DNA of 20,179 nt from a virus: IMG/VR virus record IMGVR_UViG_3300025141_001016, positions 1-20,179 of that record; one strand, given 5' to 3'. Position 1 is the first letter of the stretch. Each line of letters opens with the position of its first letter. Below the pieces are notes generated by a model, which did not search any database, was not told the origin of the DNA, and was given only the letters and a program-made list of their open reading frames with translations. The translations under genes and the position numbers were made by a program. Shown piece after piece: positions 1-6,508 of this stretch.

Positions 1-1
1 T

Positions 2-217
2 AATTATATTAGTCTTAATTACCCTCAATTGCTTCTATATGCCTGTTTGGTAGAAGCATATGGATTTTTAAAAGGTCCAATGGATATGTTGACACTATAT
101 GAAAATAAGTATAAAACTGAACTACAAAAATTTGCAAGTGTGCAAATTGGGAGACGGAGAAGAGACGACTATACGGATGGTACTGTTCGTATACCAATCG
201 AATCACCGCCTCAATAA
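2..217 (+). CDS. Head-tail adaptor-like protein, C-terminal fragment
   Basis: The reading frame is open from the left edge and ends at TAA 215-217, leaving about 71 residues of a gene that begins upstream. Visible sequence starts NYISLNYPQLLLYACLVEAY, followed by a helical stretch (GPMDMLTLYENKY) and a basic RRRR segment near the end. The 'YPxLLLYAxLVEA...YExxY' pattern resembles the C-terminal helix region of phage SU10-type adaptor proteins, which join the portal to the tail nozzle. That family assignment is from memory of the pattern and has not been searched. Its position just ahead of tail-appendage genes fits. Do not use the TTG near position 29 as a start: the frame is open before it. 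Confidence 0.6.
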   Translation, partial: NYISLNYPQLLLYACLVEAYGFLKGPMDMLTLYENKYKTELQKFASVQIGRRRRDDYTDGTVRIPIESPPQ

Positions 218-230
218 TTAGGAGATAAAT

Positions 231-671
231 ATGGCAATAACATCGGCAATTTGTAATAGCTTTAAACAAGAAATTCTAGAAGCAGAACATAATTTTACAG
301 CTTCTACTGGAAATACTTTTAATTTAGCATTGTATACTAGTTCCGCAACTCTAGGAGCAAGCACAACTGCTTATACTTCTAGTAATGAAATAACAAATTC
401 ATCTGGAACTGCTTACAGCGCAAAAGGAAAAGCTCTGACAAGTGTTACACCAACATTAGATTCATCAACTGCAGTTTGTGATTTTGCAGATGTCTCTTGG
501 ACATCAGCTTCATTCACAGCTAATGGATGTTTAATTTTTAATGATTCACATTCAACGGACGCTTCAGTTTGTGCAGTAGCTTTTGGTGGAGACAAAACTG
601 TATCTAGTGGAACATTTACAATTCAATTCCCAGCAGCAGCAGCAACTACAGCGATAATCCGTATAGCATAG
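231..671 (+). CDS. Putative virion structural protein, small beta-rich
   Basis: A 146-residue protein that begins MAITSAICNSFKQEI and ends in FTIQFP...AIIRIA. It is rich in Ser, Thr and Ala with alternating hydrophobic residues, as in beta-sandwich tail or neck proteins. Proteins with this beginning and this ending, including a central LALYTSSATL segment, recur in uncultured marine phages beside tail-fibre genes, where they are usually called hypothetical or structural. A good ribosome site (AGGAG at 220-224) lies 6 bases before the ATG. The gene starts 13 bp after the adaptor fragment. There is no signal peptide or membrane segment. The exact virion role is unknown; a neck, tail-decoration or fibre-attachment protein would all fit. 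Confidence 0.7.
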   Translation: MAITSAICNSFKQEILEAEHNFTASTGNTFNLALYTSSATLGASTTAYTSSNEITNSSGTAYSAKGKALTSVTPTLDSSTAVCDFADVSWTSASFTANGCLIFNDSHSTDASVCAVAFGGDKTVSSGTFTIQFPAAAATTAIIRIA

Positions 672-684
672 GGAGTAAGTCCTT

Positions 685-1611
685 ATGGCTAATACTTGGA
701 ACAGAACCGGCACCACCTGGAGCCAAGGTCTTTGGGGTCAGCAAGATAATAATGCAGTTGAACTTACTGGTTTATCAGTAACCTCTAGCTTAGGTACTCC
801 TGCAGTTGATTTATCAGTTGGATGGGGTAGAGCCGAATGGGGTGAAGAACCTTGGGGAGATAGTTATAGTCCCGTTATTACTTTAACTGGAGTTTCAGCA
901 ACAGTAAGTCTTGGAGAATTAACATACGCTCAAGCAACCGATGGTTGGGGACGTAATACATGGGGAGATAACAACTGGGGGGAAAATACTACAACAGCTG
1001 TTTTAACAGCTCCTGATGGACTAACAGCAGATCTTCCAAACGTAGGATGGGGATATCAAACATGGGGTGAAGATGGATATGGTGGAATTTTCTATTTAAA
1101 TCCTGCAGATGTTGTAGGGTTAACAGGAGTTTCAGCAACTGCTTCAGTACCAACTCAATTAGATATACCAGAACAAATTTCAGGTCTAGGTGCAACTTCT
1201 TCTATAGGTCAATTCAGTATTAATAATGGAGCAGATCATGTTCAAGGTTTAGCTTCTTTATCAGCAACTGCATCAAATGGAGATATTGGTCCTGCTGATG
1301 TAGTAGGAATAAGTGGAGTTTCAGCAACAGTTTCCGTTGGATCTGCAGAAGCAAATGATGCTCAAATAATAGATGTAAGCGGATTAAGTGCAACGGCTAG
1401 TGTAGGTGCTATTACTCCTACAGAAATGGCTGTAGGATTATCTGGTGTTTCAGCAACTGCAAGTACTGGTTCTATTTCTCCTACACAAATGACTATAGGA
1501 TTGACAGGATTATCTGCAACTGTTACACTGGGTCAAGTAGGGGGTCCAATAGCATGGAAAAAAGTAACTCCTACGCAAGGTGGTAGTTGGAGTAAAGTTT
1601 CACCACCATAA
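685..1611 (+). CDS. Repeat-rich tail/appendage protein (LTGxSATxSxG repeats)
   Basis: A 308-residue low-complexity protein built from two repeat types. An 11-residue unit of the form (L/I/V)(T/S)G(L/V)SAT(A/V)S(V/L)G appears nine times, at about residues 27, 67, 146, 166, 189, 209, 231, 252 and 273. A Trp-Gly motif (for example WGRAEWGEEPWGD) appears at about residues 47-58, 88-100 and 121-131, with a related WNRTGTTWSQGLWG at the N-terminus. The C-terminus ends in WKKVTPTQGGSWSKVSPP. Each repeat could form one beta strand or turn of a fibrous stack. The ribosome site is GGGAG at 671-675. Neighbours are structural genes, so a tail fibre, sheath-like decoration or adhesin is likely. No enzymatic motif is visible. 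Confidence 0.72.
   Translation: MANTWNRTGTTWSQGLWGQQDNNAVELTGLSVTSSLGTPAVDLSVGWGRAEWGEEPWGDSYSPVITLTGVSATVSLGELTYAQATDGWGRNTWGDNNWGENTTTAVLTAPDGLTADLPNVGWGYQTWGEDGYGGIFYLNPADVVGLTGVSATASVPTQLDIPEQISGLGATSSIGQFSINNGADHVQGLASLSATASNGDIGPADVVGISGVSATVSVGSAEANDAQIIDVSGLSATASVGAITPTEMAVGLSGVSATASTGSISPTQMTIGLTGLSATVTLGQVGGPIAWKKVTPTQGGSWSKVSPP
763..1533 (+). repeat. Nine degenerate copies of an 11-codon repeat
   Basis: This span of the appendage gene codes for nine copies of LTGLSATASVG-like units. Spacing is irregular: about 40 and 79 codons between the first copies, but about 20-22 codons between most of the later ones. The DNA copies differ more than the amino acids, so selection seems to hold the protein pattern rather than recent slippage creating it. 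Confidence 0.7.
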
Positions 1612-1617
1612 TATTAA

Positions 1618-1641
1618 ATATATAATGTTGACATTATGTAT
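1618..1641. promoter_or_regulatory. Inverted repeat between appendage genes
   Basis: Arms ATATATAATG (1618-1627) and CATTATGTAT (1632-1641) can pair as nine Watson-Crick pairs and one G-U pair around the loop TTGA. It lies in the widest gap of the window (70 bp). There is no T-run after it on the + strand, so it is not a typical intrinsic terminator. It overlaps the possible -35 element described next, so it could be an operator or an mRNA stabilising or processing hairpin. In AT-rich DNA some such repeats arise by chance. Confidence 0.35.
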
Positions 1642-1656
1642 AAAACAAATTAAAAA
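1628..1656 (+). promoter_or_regulatory. Candidate sigma70-like promoter
   Basis: A perfect TTGACA (1628-1633) is followed after 17 bp by TAAAAA (1651-1656, 4 of 6 matches to TATAAT), 26 bp before the ATG at 1682. Spacing is ideal and the gap is otherwise unexplained. The weak -10 and the AT-rich background make this a candidate only. Confidence 0.28.
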
Positions 1657-1681
1657 TAACGAATTAAGCAGGAGATAAATT

Positions 1682-2410
1682 ATGGCTTCAACATATACAC
1701 CTTTAGGTGTTGAAAAAATGGCAACCGGTGAAAATGCCGGTACATGGGGAACAAAAACCAATACAAACTTAGAAATTATCGAGCAATTTGCTGGTGGTTA
1801 TACTACTCAAGCAGTATCTGATTCTGGAGATACAGATCTTTCAGTTACTGATGGTGGAACCGGAGCAACTCTTGCTCACAGAGTAATTGAATTAACAGGT
1901 GCACTTACAGGTGCAAGAAACGTAACTATTCCAATTGACGTACAACAAATGTACGCAGTTAAAAACTCTACAACAGGATCACAAGCTGTAACATTTAAAT
2001 ATGTAAGTGGTACTGGAAGTAGTGTTACATTTGCGGGTGGAGATACTTCTACAAAATTTCTTTATGGAACTGGATCAGGAACTAATCCAAATGTTGTTGA
2101 CATTGGATTTGTTACAACAACTGGAACACAGACTTTAACAAACAAAACTTTAACCGCACCTAAAATTGGAACTTCAATTTTAGATACTAACGGAAATGAA
2201 TTATTCTTATTAACAGCAACAAGTTCAGCGGTTAATGAACTTACTTACGCTAACGCGGCTACTGGAAATGCCCCTTCATTTACGGCTTCTGGTGGTGATA
2301 GTAATATTGGAATAAACTTTGTTCCTAAAGGAACTGGTACAGTTCAATCCGGTGGGAACACATTAGCAACAATGGGAAAAGCTATTGCAATGGCAATAGT
2401 TTTCGGATAA
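1682..2410 (+). CDS. Putative tail fibre protein
   Basis: A 242-residue protein starting MASTYTPLGVEKMATGE, with WGTKTNTNLEIIEQF at residues 22-36 and the motif TGTQTLTNKTLTAPKI in the middle. Both are recognisable signatures of tail-fibre or fibre-base proteins in cyanophages, pelagiphages and other marine phages. The rest is Ser/Thr/Gly-rich beta sequence ending in KGTGTVQSGG and a short hydrophobic tail. The ribosome site AGGAG (1670-1674) precedes the ATG by 7 bases. It sits in a run of appendage genes, so it probably trimerises as part of the fibre and does not act as an enzyme. Confidence that it is a virion fibre component is fairly high. Which fibre segment it forms is not visible. 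Confidence 0.78.
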   Translation: MASTYTPLGVEKMATGENAGTWGTKTNTNLEIIEQFAGGYTTQAVSDSGDTDLSVTDGGTGATLAHRVIELTGALTGARNVTIPIDVQQMYAVKNSTTGSQAVTFKYVSGTGSSVTFAGGDTSTKFLYGTGSGTNPNVVDIGFVTTTGTQTLTNKTLTAPKIGTSILDTNGNELFLLTATSSAVNELTYANAATGNAPSFTASGGDSNIGINFVPKGTGTVQSGGNTLATMGKAIAMAIVFG

Positions 2411-2435
2411 AAGATAAGCAAGGAGAAAATAAAAT

Positions 2436-2801
2436 ATGGCAAATCCAAATCTAGTAGCAGTAACGTCGATATATGGTAAATCCGTTCAAGCGACTTTAGA
2501 TACAACTCTTACTACAGAGATCCTAGCATGTCCTTCAGACAAACTATTAAAAGTAAATAATATTTTAATAGCTAATATTGATGGTTCAAGTGCAGCAGAT
2601 GTATCAATTGCAATTACAAAATCTGGTGGTTCACCGATTATGATTGCAAGTACAATATCTGTACCAGCGGATTCTACTTTAGTAGCAATTGACAAGAACA
2701 GTGCTTTATATCTGCAAGAATCAGATAATATCGAAGCAGGTGCAAGCGCAAACTCTGATCTTACAATTACTATAAATTATGAAGAAATGGATGACGCGTA
2801 G
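2436..2801 (+). CDS. Small beta-sandwich virion protein, hypothetical
   Basis: A 121-residue protein (MANPNLVAVTSIYGKSV...) with regular beta strands, including LLKVNNILIANIDG, VSIAITKSGG and LTITINYEEM. The pattern is that of a small phage decoration or fibre-associated beta sandwich in which a backbone of 'NNILIAN...IxAGASANSDLTITINY' is kept. It looks distantly similar in layout to the product of the gene at 11469-11804, suggesting related folds. The ribosome site is AAGGAG at 2420-2425. It overlaps nothing and lies 25 bp after the fibre gene. The function is unassigned; virion location is inferred from the neighbours. Confidence 0.65.
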   Translation: MANPNLVAVTSIYGKSVQATLDTTLTTEILACPSDKLLKVNNILIANIDGSSAADVSIAITKSGGSPIMIASTISVPADSTLVAIDKNSALYLQESDNIEAGASANSDLTITINYEEMDDA

Positions 2802-2816
2802 GAGGGTCGGAACTAA

Positions 2817-3323
2817 ATGGCTCACTTCGCTGAAATCAATAACACAGATAACGTAGTTGTTAGAGTAATCGTAATTGACAATGATGTAGTTGACGCTAAC
2901 GGCGGAGACTTATCAACGGAAGCTGAAAATTACTGTGCTAGTTTATTTCCCGAGAATCCAAATACTTATTGGAAACAAACTTCATACAACAATAACTTTA
3001 GAGCTAACTTGGCTGACTGCCAAGGCGGCGTTTACAGACCAGCTGAAGATGTTTTTGTTCCGGCAAAACCATCATTATATCCAAGCTGGGTTTTAGACAC
3101 TGACGTTTGGAGATATTTACCACCACTTGAATACCCGGGGTCATCGAGACCTAATGGTGCAAGTGAAGATGTATGGACTTGTATTTGGAATGAAGAATTA
3201 TGGAACAGTTCAGGAAACACGAACGGTTGGACAAGTATGTTGGCATCTGATATAAATAACCCAGATACAACTAGATATTATTTAGATCAAGCAACAATGA
3301 CATGGAGTCTTATAAATGACTAG
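2817..3323 (+). CDS. Putative tail appendage protein, 'MAHFAEI' family
   Basis: A 168-residue protein starting MAHFAEINNTDNVVVRVIVI. Proteins beginning MAHFAxI followed by a VVxVIVI strand, and containing 'WKQTSYNxNFR' (here residues about 52-62) and a 'PxPSWxLD' segment, are common beside tail-fibre genes of cyanophages and other marine phages. This match is strong by eye. The ribosome site AGGAGG (2800-2805) overlaps the stop codon of the previous gene. The last codons overlap the next gene by 8 bases (ATGACTAG), implying coupled translation with the glycine-rich protein and perhaps a shared structure. Four cysteines and many tryptophans are present. The biochemical role is not known. Confidence 0.7.
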   Translation: MAHFAEINNTDNVVVRVIVIDNDVVDANGGDLSTEAENYCASLFPENPNTYWKQTSYNNNFRANLADCQGGVYRPAEDVFVPAKPSLYPSWVLDTDVWRYLPPLEYPGSSRPNGASEDVWTCIWNEELWNSSGNTNGWTSMLASDINNPDTTRYYLDQATMTWSLIND

Positions 3324-4203
3324 TACTTTAGGATCAGACAACAATAACGGTGGAATTGTAGGACCAACAAACGATGCTCAAGCAGCATCTGATCAAGTAA
3401 CACAAATTACAGGAAGCGGAACTTATACACCTGTTGCCACAACTGGAAACGTTTTAGTTGTAGGTGGCGGCGGACCAGGCGGTCAAAACGGCGGCGGCGG
3501 AGGCGGCGGTGGCGGATCAATCTTCTACCCTGATTACCCTATGCCAGGTTCAGATTTAGCAGTTGTTATTGGAGGAACTGGAGCTGATACAGAATTTAAT
3601 GATGGAGCATCAGCAAGTTTAGAGCTTGTCGCAAAAGGTGGCGGCGGCGGAGGAACACAAGGTGGGGGCGGATCAGGCGGCTGCGGCGGTGGCGGCGGTC
3701 ACCAAGGTAACCCAAATAACTCACCTGGAGGATCTTCTACTCAAGTACCAAGTATGCCTAGTCCCTTACAACCATTTGGTTTTGGAAACGCAGGTGGAAC
3801 TTGGAACGGCCCACCATCAGGAGCAGGCGGTGGCGGCTCAGGCGGAGCAGCAACTAACCAAAATACAACAGGAGGAGCTGCTAAAAACTTTGGAGCTTCA
3901 CCATCAACTTCATCTGATTCTACATTTGCACCTTACGGCGAATCAGGATATTTTGCAGGCGGTGGCGGCGGTGCCAATGGAACTGCATCACCCGGAGCAG
4001 AAGGCGGAGCTGGAAACAGCAACCAAGCTGCAACGGCAAATACCGGTGGCGGCGGTGGCGGCGGCTTAACACCACCACAATCTGGAAAAGCTGGAGGATC
4101 CGGAGTGGTCCTTGTTCACGAAGTAGCAACAGCACAAGCAAACGGTGTTTGGAATATGCAAACTGCTTATAAATGGATAAAAGCTGCTTCTTGGCCTACG
4201 TAA
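3316..4203 (+). CDS. Glycine-rich tail fibre tip/adhesin-like protein
   Basis: A 295-residue protein with long polyglycine tracts at about residues 50-67, 108-128, 170-177, 214-219 and 244-250. It opens a glycine-rich domain with GSGTYTPVATTGNVLVVGGGG and closes it with GGSGVVLVHEV, the usual frame of phage 'glycine-rich domain' fibre proteins. Such tracts can pack as polyglycine II helices, as described for the T4-like gp38 fibre-tip adhesin. The C-terminus GVWNMQTAYKWIKAASWP is a tail-fibre ending common in marine phages. The start overlaps the stop of the previous gene by 8 bases. Glycine codons in the tracts are mostly GGC/GGA, making a local GC-rich island in an AT-rich genome. It likely contacts the host surface and is the last gene before the accessory cassette. 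Confidence 0.75.
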   Translation: MTSTLGSDNNNGGIVGPTNDAQAASDQVTQITGSGTYTPVATTGNVLVVGGGGPGGQNGGGGGGGGGSIFYPDYPMPGSDLAVVIGGTGADTEFNDGASASLELVAKGGGGGGTQGGGGSGGCGGGGGHQGNPNNSPGGSSTQVPSMPSPLQPFGFGNAGGTWNGPPSGAGGGGSGGAATNQNTTGGAAKNFGASPSTSSDSTFAPYGESGYFAGGGGGANGTASPGAEGGAGNSNQAATANTGGGGGGGLTPPQSGKAGGSGVVLVHEVATAQANGVWNMQTAYKWIKAASWPT

Positions 4204-4211
4204 TATTTATA

Positions 4212-4239
4212 TTGTAATCCCTATCTTTTGTAATATATT
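4212..4239 (+). promoter_or_regulatory. Weak candidate promoter before the accessory cassette
   Basis: TTGTAA (4212-4217, 4 of 6 matches to TTGACA), 16 bp, then TATATT (4234-4239, 5 of 6 matches to TATAAT). It lies in the 53-bp gap before the carbamoyltransferase. If used, the transcript would start only about 10 bases before the ATG. Matches of this quality are frequent in AT-rich DNA, so this is listed only because the cassette may have its own transcription. Confidence 0.2.
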
Positions 4240-4240
4240 G

Positions 4241-4254
4241 TCCTTAATAAAGGA
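4241..4254 (+). promoter_or_regulatory. Hairpin containing the ribosome site of the carbamoyltransferase
   Basis: TCCTT (4241-4245) and AAGGA (4250-4254) pair perfectly around AATA. AAGGA is the only ribosome-site-like sequence for the ATG at 4257, but it ends just 2 bases before that ATG, closer than is usual. The ribosome site is thus both self-paired and poorly spaced, suggesting low or conditional initiation. The start itself is secure because MKVLGINLSHNAS is the conserved family N-terminus. Confidence 0.4.
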
Positions 4255-4256
4255 TA

Positions 4257-4272
4257 ATGAAAGTATTAGGTA
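4257..4272 (+). repeat. 16-bp direct repeat, copy 1, at carbamoyltransferase start
   Basis: ATGAAAGTATTAGGTA here is identical to 5876-5891. Both copies begin exactly at a start codon and encode MKVLG. The two copies bracket the whole carbamoyltransferase coding region, 1619 bp apart. Confidence 0.85.
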
Positions 4273-5879
4273 TAAATCTTAGTCATAACGCATCAATCTC
4301 TGTTGTAGAAAACGGAGAACTTCTATTATCATTAGAACAAGAAAGAGTTTCAAAAAGAAAAAAAGACGATCAAATTGATATAGTATGTCAGGGTTTAAAG
4401 GACACTCATTTTGATATAATTGGATATACTTCCTATAATATGGTTAATGAAAACGTTGAGGGGTATACTCATTTAGTCAAAGCTTGTCTTACAAAATACA
4501 ATATAACTTGCGATAAATTAATGTCTTATGACGAACATCACTTAACACATTGCTATAGTTCATTTTATAATTCAGGTTTTGAAGAAGCCATTTGTTTAGT
4601 TATAGACAATGGGGGCACCAATTACACTATTGATAAAGTTGAGTTAGGAAAAGAAAACATTTCTATATATAAAATGTCTTACACTAAAGAACCCCACCTA
4701 TTATTTAAACTTTGTAGGGATTGGTCAGGGAGAGATATATCCGTTGGAGACTATCACACCTACAATTGTATGAGTCCAGCAGGTGTGTTTGAAATGTATA
4801 AAGAAGTATTAGGGTTTAAAGAACCTGGTTCTATTATGGGGTTAAGTTCTTATGGAAAACCTAATGTTGAAATACCTAAATTATATGATGAGTCTAATTT
4901 ATTTTGTAAATTAAATGTATGCTTTAATGATGTTATATTAAGAAGAAAAACTTTTCACCCTAAAGGTGTAGTTCCTGATGAAGATTTTGCTTATCGAATA
5001 CAGACAGACGCGACAGAAGTAGTTAAAAAATATATTCAATCAATTATTAAACAGTATAAAACTAATGTGTGTTTAAGTGGTGGATATTTTCAAAACTCTA
5101 TTGCTAACTATGAATTTTTAAAACTTAATAAAAACATTTTTGTAGACCCTGTTTGTCATGACGGAGGCACCTCTATAGGTTTAGCTCATTACTTAGATTT
5201 TAAATACGGTGGCCATAAACCAAAACCATATACTGATTTATATAAGGGTCCTGTTTATGAAAACATAGGAGAACTTTTAAATTCTTATAAAGTATCTAAG
5301 TCTCATGCCACTAAACAACAATATAATATTCTTGATTCTAATAACTTAAATGTTGCAAAGCTTTTACAAGCTAATAAATCTGTAGGAATATATCAGGGTC
5401 GATCTGAAATGGGACCTAGAGCATTAGGCAACAGGTCTATTTTATTTAATCCTAGTAATCCACAAGCAAAAGAAAAAATGAATCTTATAAAAAACAGAGA
5501 ATGGTTTAGGCCATATGCTGGAACTGTTTTATATGAACATACTAAAGACTGGTTTAATTTAGAGGGTAAAGATGAGACCCCCTTTATGTCTTACGTTGTA
5601 GGGGTAAGAAAAGATAAGTTAAAAGATATATCTGGAATATGCCACATAGATAATACATGTAGAATACAGACCCTTAAAGAAAAACAAAATAAAAATTTTT
5701 ATGATATAATAACCGAGTTTTATAGACTCACAAATGTTCCTATTGTTTTAAACACTTCCTTAAATACAGCTGGAAAACCTTTGGTTGAAACTGTTGAAGA
5801 CGCACTTAATCTTATGTTAACATCTAATTTAGACTATCTGTATTTCCCTGAATGTGGTAAACTATTGGAGAGCATATGA
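4257..5879 (+). CDS. NodU/TobZ-family O-carbamoyltransferase
   Basis: A 540-residue enzyme expected to transfer a carbamoyl group from carbamoyl phosphate, through a carbamoyl-adenylate, to a hydroxyl of an unknown acceptor. The N-terminal (Kae1/YrdC-like ATPase-fold) domain shows MKVLGINLSHNAS (1-13), EQER (27-30), the metal-site region DEHHLTHC (92-99), VIDNGG (115-120), MGLSSYGKP (194-202), LSGGYFQNS (273-281) and DGGTSIGLAH (302-311). The C-terminal domain shows YQGRSEMGPRALGNRSIL (379-396), REWFRPYAG (414-422) and VLNTSLNTAGKPLVET (497-512). Length and motif order match the family and all key motifs appear intact, so it is probably active. It heads a cassette and overlaps the next gene by ATGA. 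The acceptor cannot be read from the sequence: known family members act on Nod factors, antibiotics and other sugars. Confidence 0.93.
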   Translation: MKVLGINLSHNASISVVENGELLLSLEQERVSKRKKDDQIDIVCQGLKDTHFDIIGYTSYNMVNENVEGYTHLVKACLTKYNITCDKLMSYDEHHLTHCYSSFYNSGFEEAICLVIDNGGTNYTIDKVELGKENISIYKMSYTKEPHLLFKLCRDWSGRDISVGDYHTYNCMSPAGVFEMYKEVLGFKEPGSIMGLSSYGKPNVEIPKLYDESNLFCKLNVCFNDVILRRKTFHPKGVVPDEDFAYRIQTDATEVVKKYIQSIIKQYKTNVCLSGGYFQNSIANYEFLKLNKNIFVDPVCHDGGTSIGLAHYLDFKYGGHKPKPYTDLYKGPVYENIGELLNSYKVSKSHATKQQYNILDSNNLNVAKLLQANKSVGIYQGRSEMGPRALGNRSILFNPSNPQAKEKMNLIKNREWFRPYAGTVLYEHTKDWFNLEGKDETPFMSYVVGVRKDKLKDISGICHIDNTCRIQTLKEKQNKNFYDIITEFYRLTNVPIVLNTSLNTAGKPLVETVEDALNLMLTSNLDYLYFPECGKLLESI

Positions 5880-5891
5880 AAGTATTAGGTA
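5876..5891 (+). repeat. 16-bp direct repeat, copy 2, at first oxygenase start
   Basis: Identical to 4257-4272 (ATGAAAGTATTAGGTA). MKVLG is native to carbamoyltransferase N-termini but not an expected beginning for an oxygenase, so this copy probably derives from the upstream gene. Recombination between the copies would remove the carbamoyltransferase and leave an intact oxygenase gene. Confidence 0.85.
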
Positions 5892-6508
5892 ATCAAAAAG
5901 TAGAAAATAAAATTGTTGTAGTAGATAATTGGTATTCTGAGCAAGAATTAAAAGCTGTATGGAAAGAAATAGATTTTTATACAGAAAGTCAAGACTTAGA
6001 AAGAGCCACTCAAAATTTAACAGTAACGGGAACAGACAAACAAGGAAACTCACAAGCAGAATGTTTTAGAATATACTTTGATAATTTTTATCAACCAAAC
6101 AAAAGACATATGTCCCCTATACTTTCTTTACAGAAAAAATTTTTAGACCCAGAAGTACATCAAAAATTTAAAACTATTCCTATGGGTAGACAGTTTCCAG
6201 AGACAAATAGAGACACCTCGTTTATATCTTACTATGAAAACAAAGATCATTTTAAACCACATTTTGATGTGTTTCAATTTACAGTCCTTATTTGGTTATA
6301 TAAAGAACCTAAAAAATTTACCGGAGGAGATTTAATATTACATGATTTTAATAATGAAATGGTAGAACTTAAAAATAATAGGTTAATATTTTTTCCGTCT
6401 TATTATATTCATTCAGTAAATGAAATTAAAATGGAGACTGAAGAAAAACATATGGGACGATATTGTATTAGTCATTTTTTTTATACAGTGGATACAGGTA
6501 GAACATGA
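5876..6508 (+). CDS. 2OG-Fe(II) oxygenase 1, prolyl-hydroxylase-like
   Basis: A 210-residue 2-oxoglutarate and Fe(II)-dependent dioxygenase. The double-stranded beta-helix core is visible: YYENKDHFKPHFDVFQFT carries the iron-binding HxD (H129, D131), then WLYKEPKKFTGGDLIL, then FFPSYYIHSVNEI with the distal iron histidine H179. GRYCISHFF supplies R195, the likely 2-oxoglutarate C5-carboxylate binder. The full triad plus Arg suggests activity. The fold resembles prolyl 4-hydroxylase and other protein or small-molecule hydroxylases; the substrate is unknown. The start overlaps the carbamoyltransferase stop as ATGA, and its first 16 bases repeat that gene's start. The end overlaps the next gene by ATGA. 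There is no signal peptide, so it is cytoplasmic. Confidence 0.88.
   Translation: MKVLGNQKVENKIVVVDNWYSEQELKAVWKEIDFYTESQDLERATQNLTVTGTDKQGNSQAECFRIYFDNFYQPNKRHMSPILSLQKKFLDPEVHQKFKTIPMGRQFPETNRDTSFISYYENKDHFKPHFDVFQFTVLIWLYKEPKKFTGGDLILHDFNNEMVELKNNRLIFFPSYYIHSVNEIKMETEEKHMGRYCISHFFYTVDTGRT

Noticed and set aside
763-1533. Possible CRISPR array because of the repeats
   Set aside because: The repeats are protein-coding, degenerate at DNA level, unevenly spaced and in frame with a long gene.
3626-4069. Alternative-frame 147-codon ORF inside the glycine-rich gene
   Set aside because: It is a by-product of GGC/GGA repeat codons read out of frame (Ala/Val/Gln-rich); no ribosome site or family match supports it.
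4204-4256. Intrinsic terminator after the glycine-rich gene
   Set aside because: The only stem (4241-4254) is 5 bp and is followed by a start codon, not a T-run. The short direct repeat TTGTAAT (4212, 4228) does not form a terminator.
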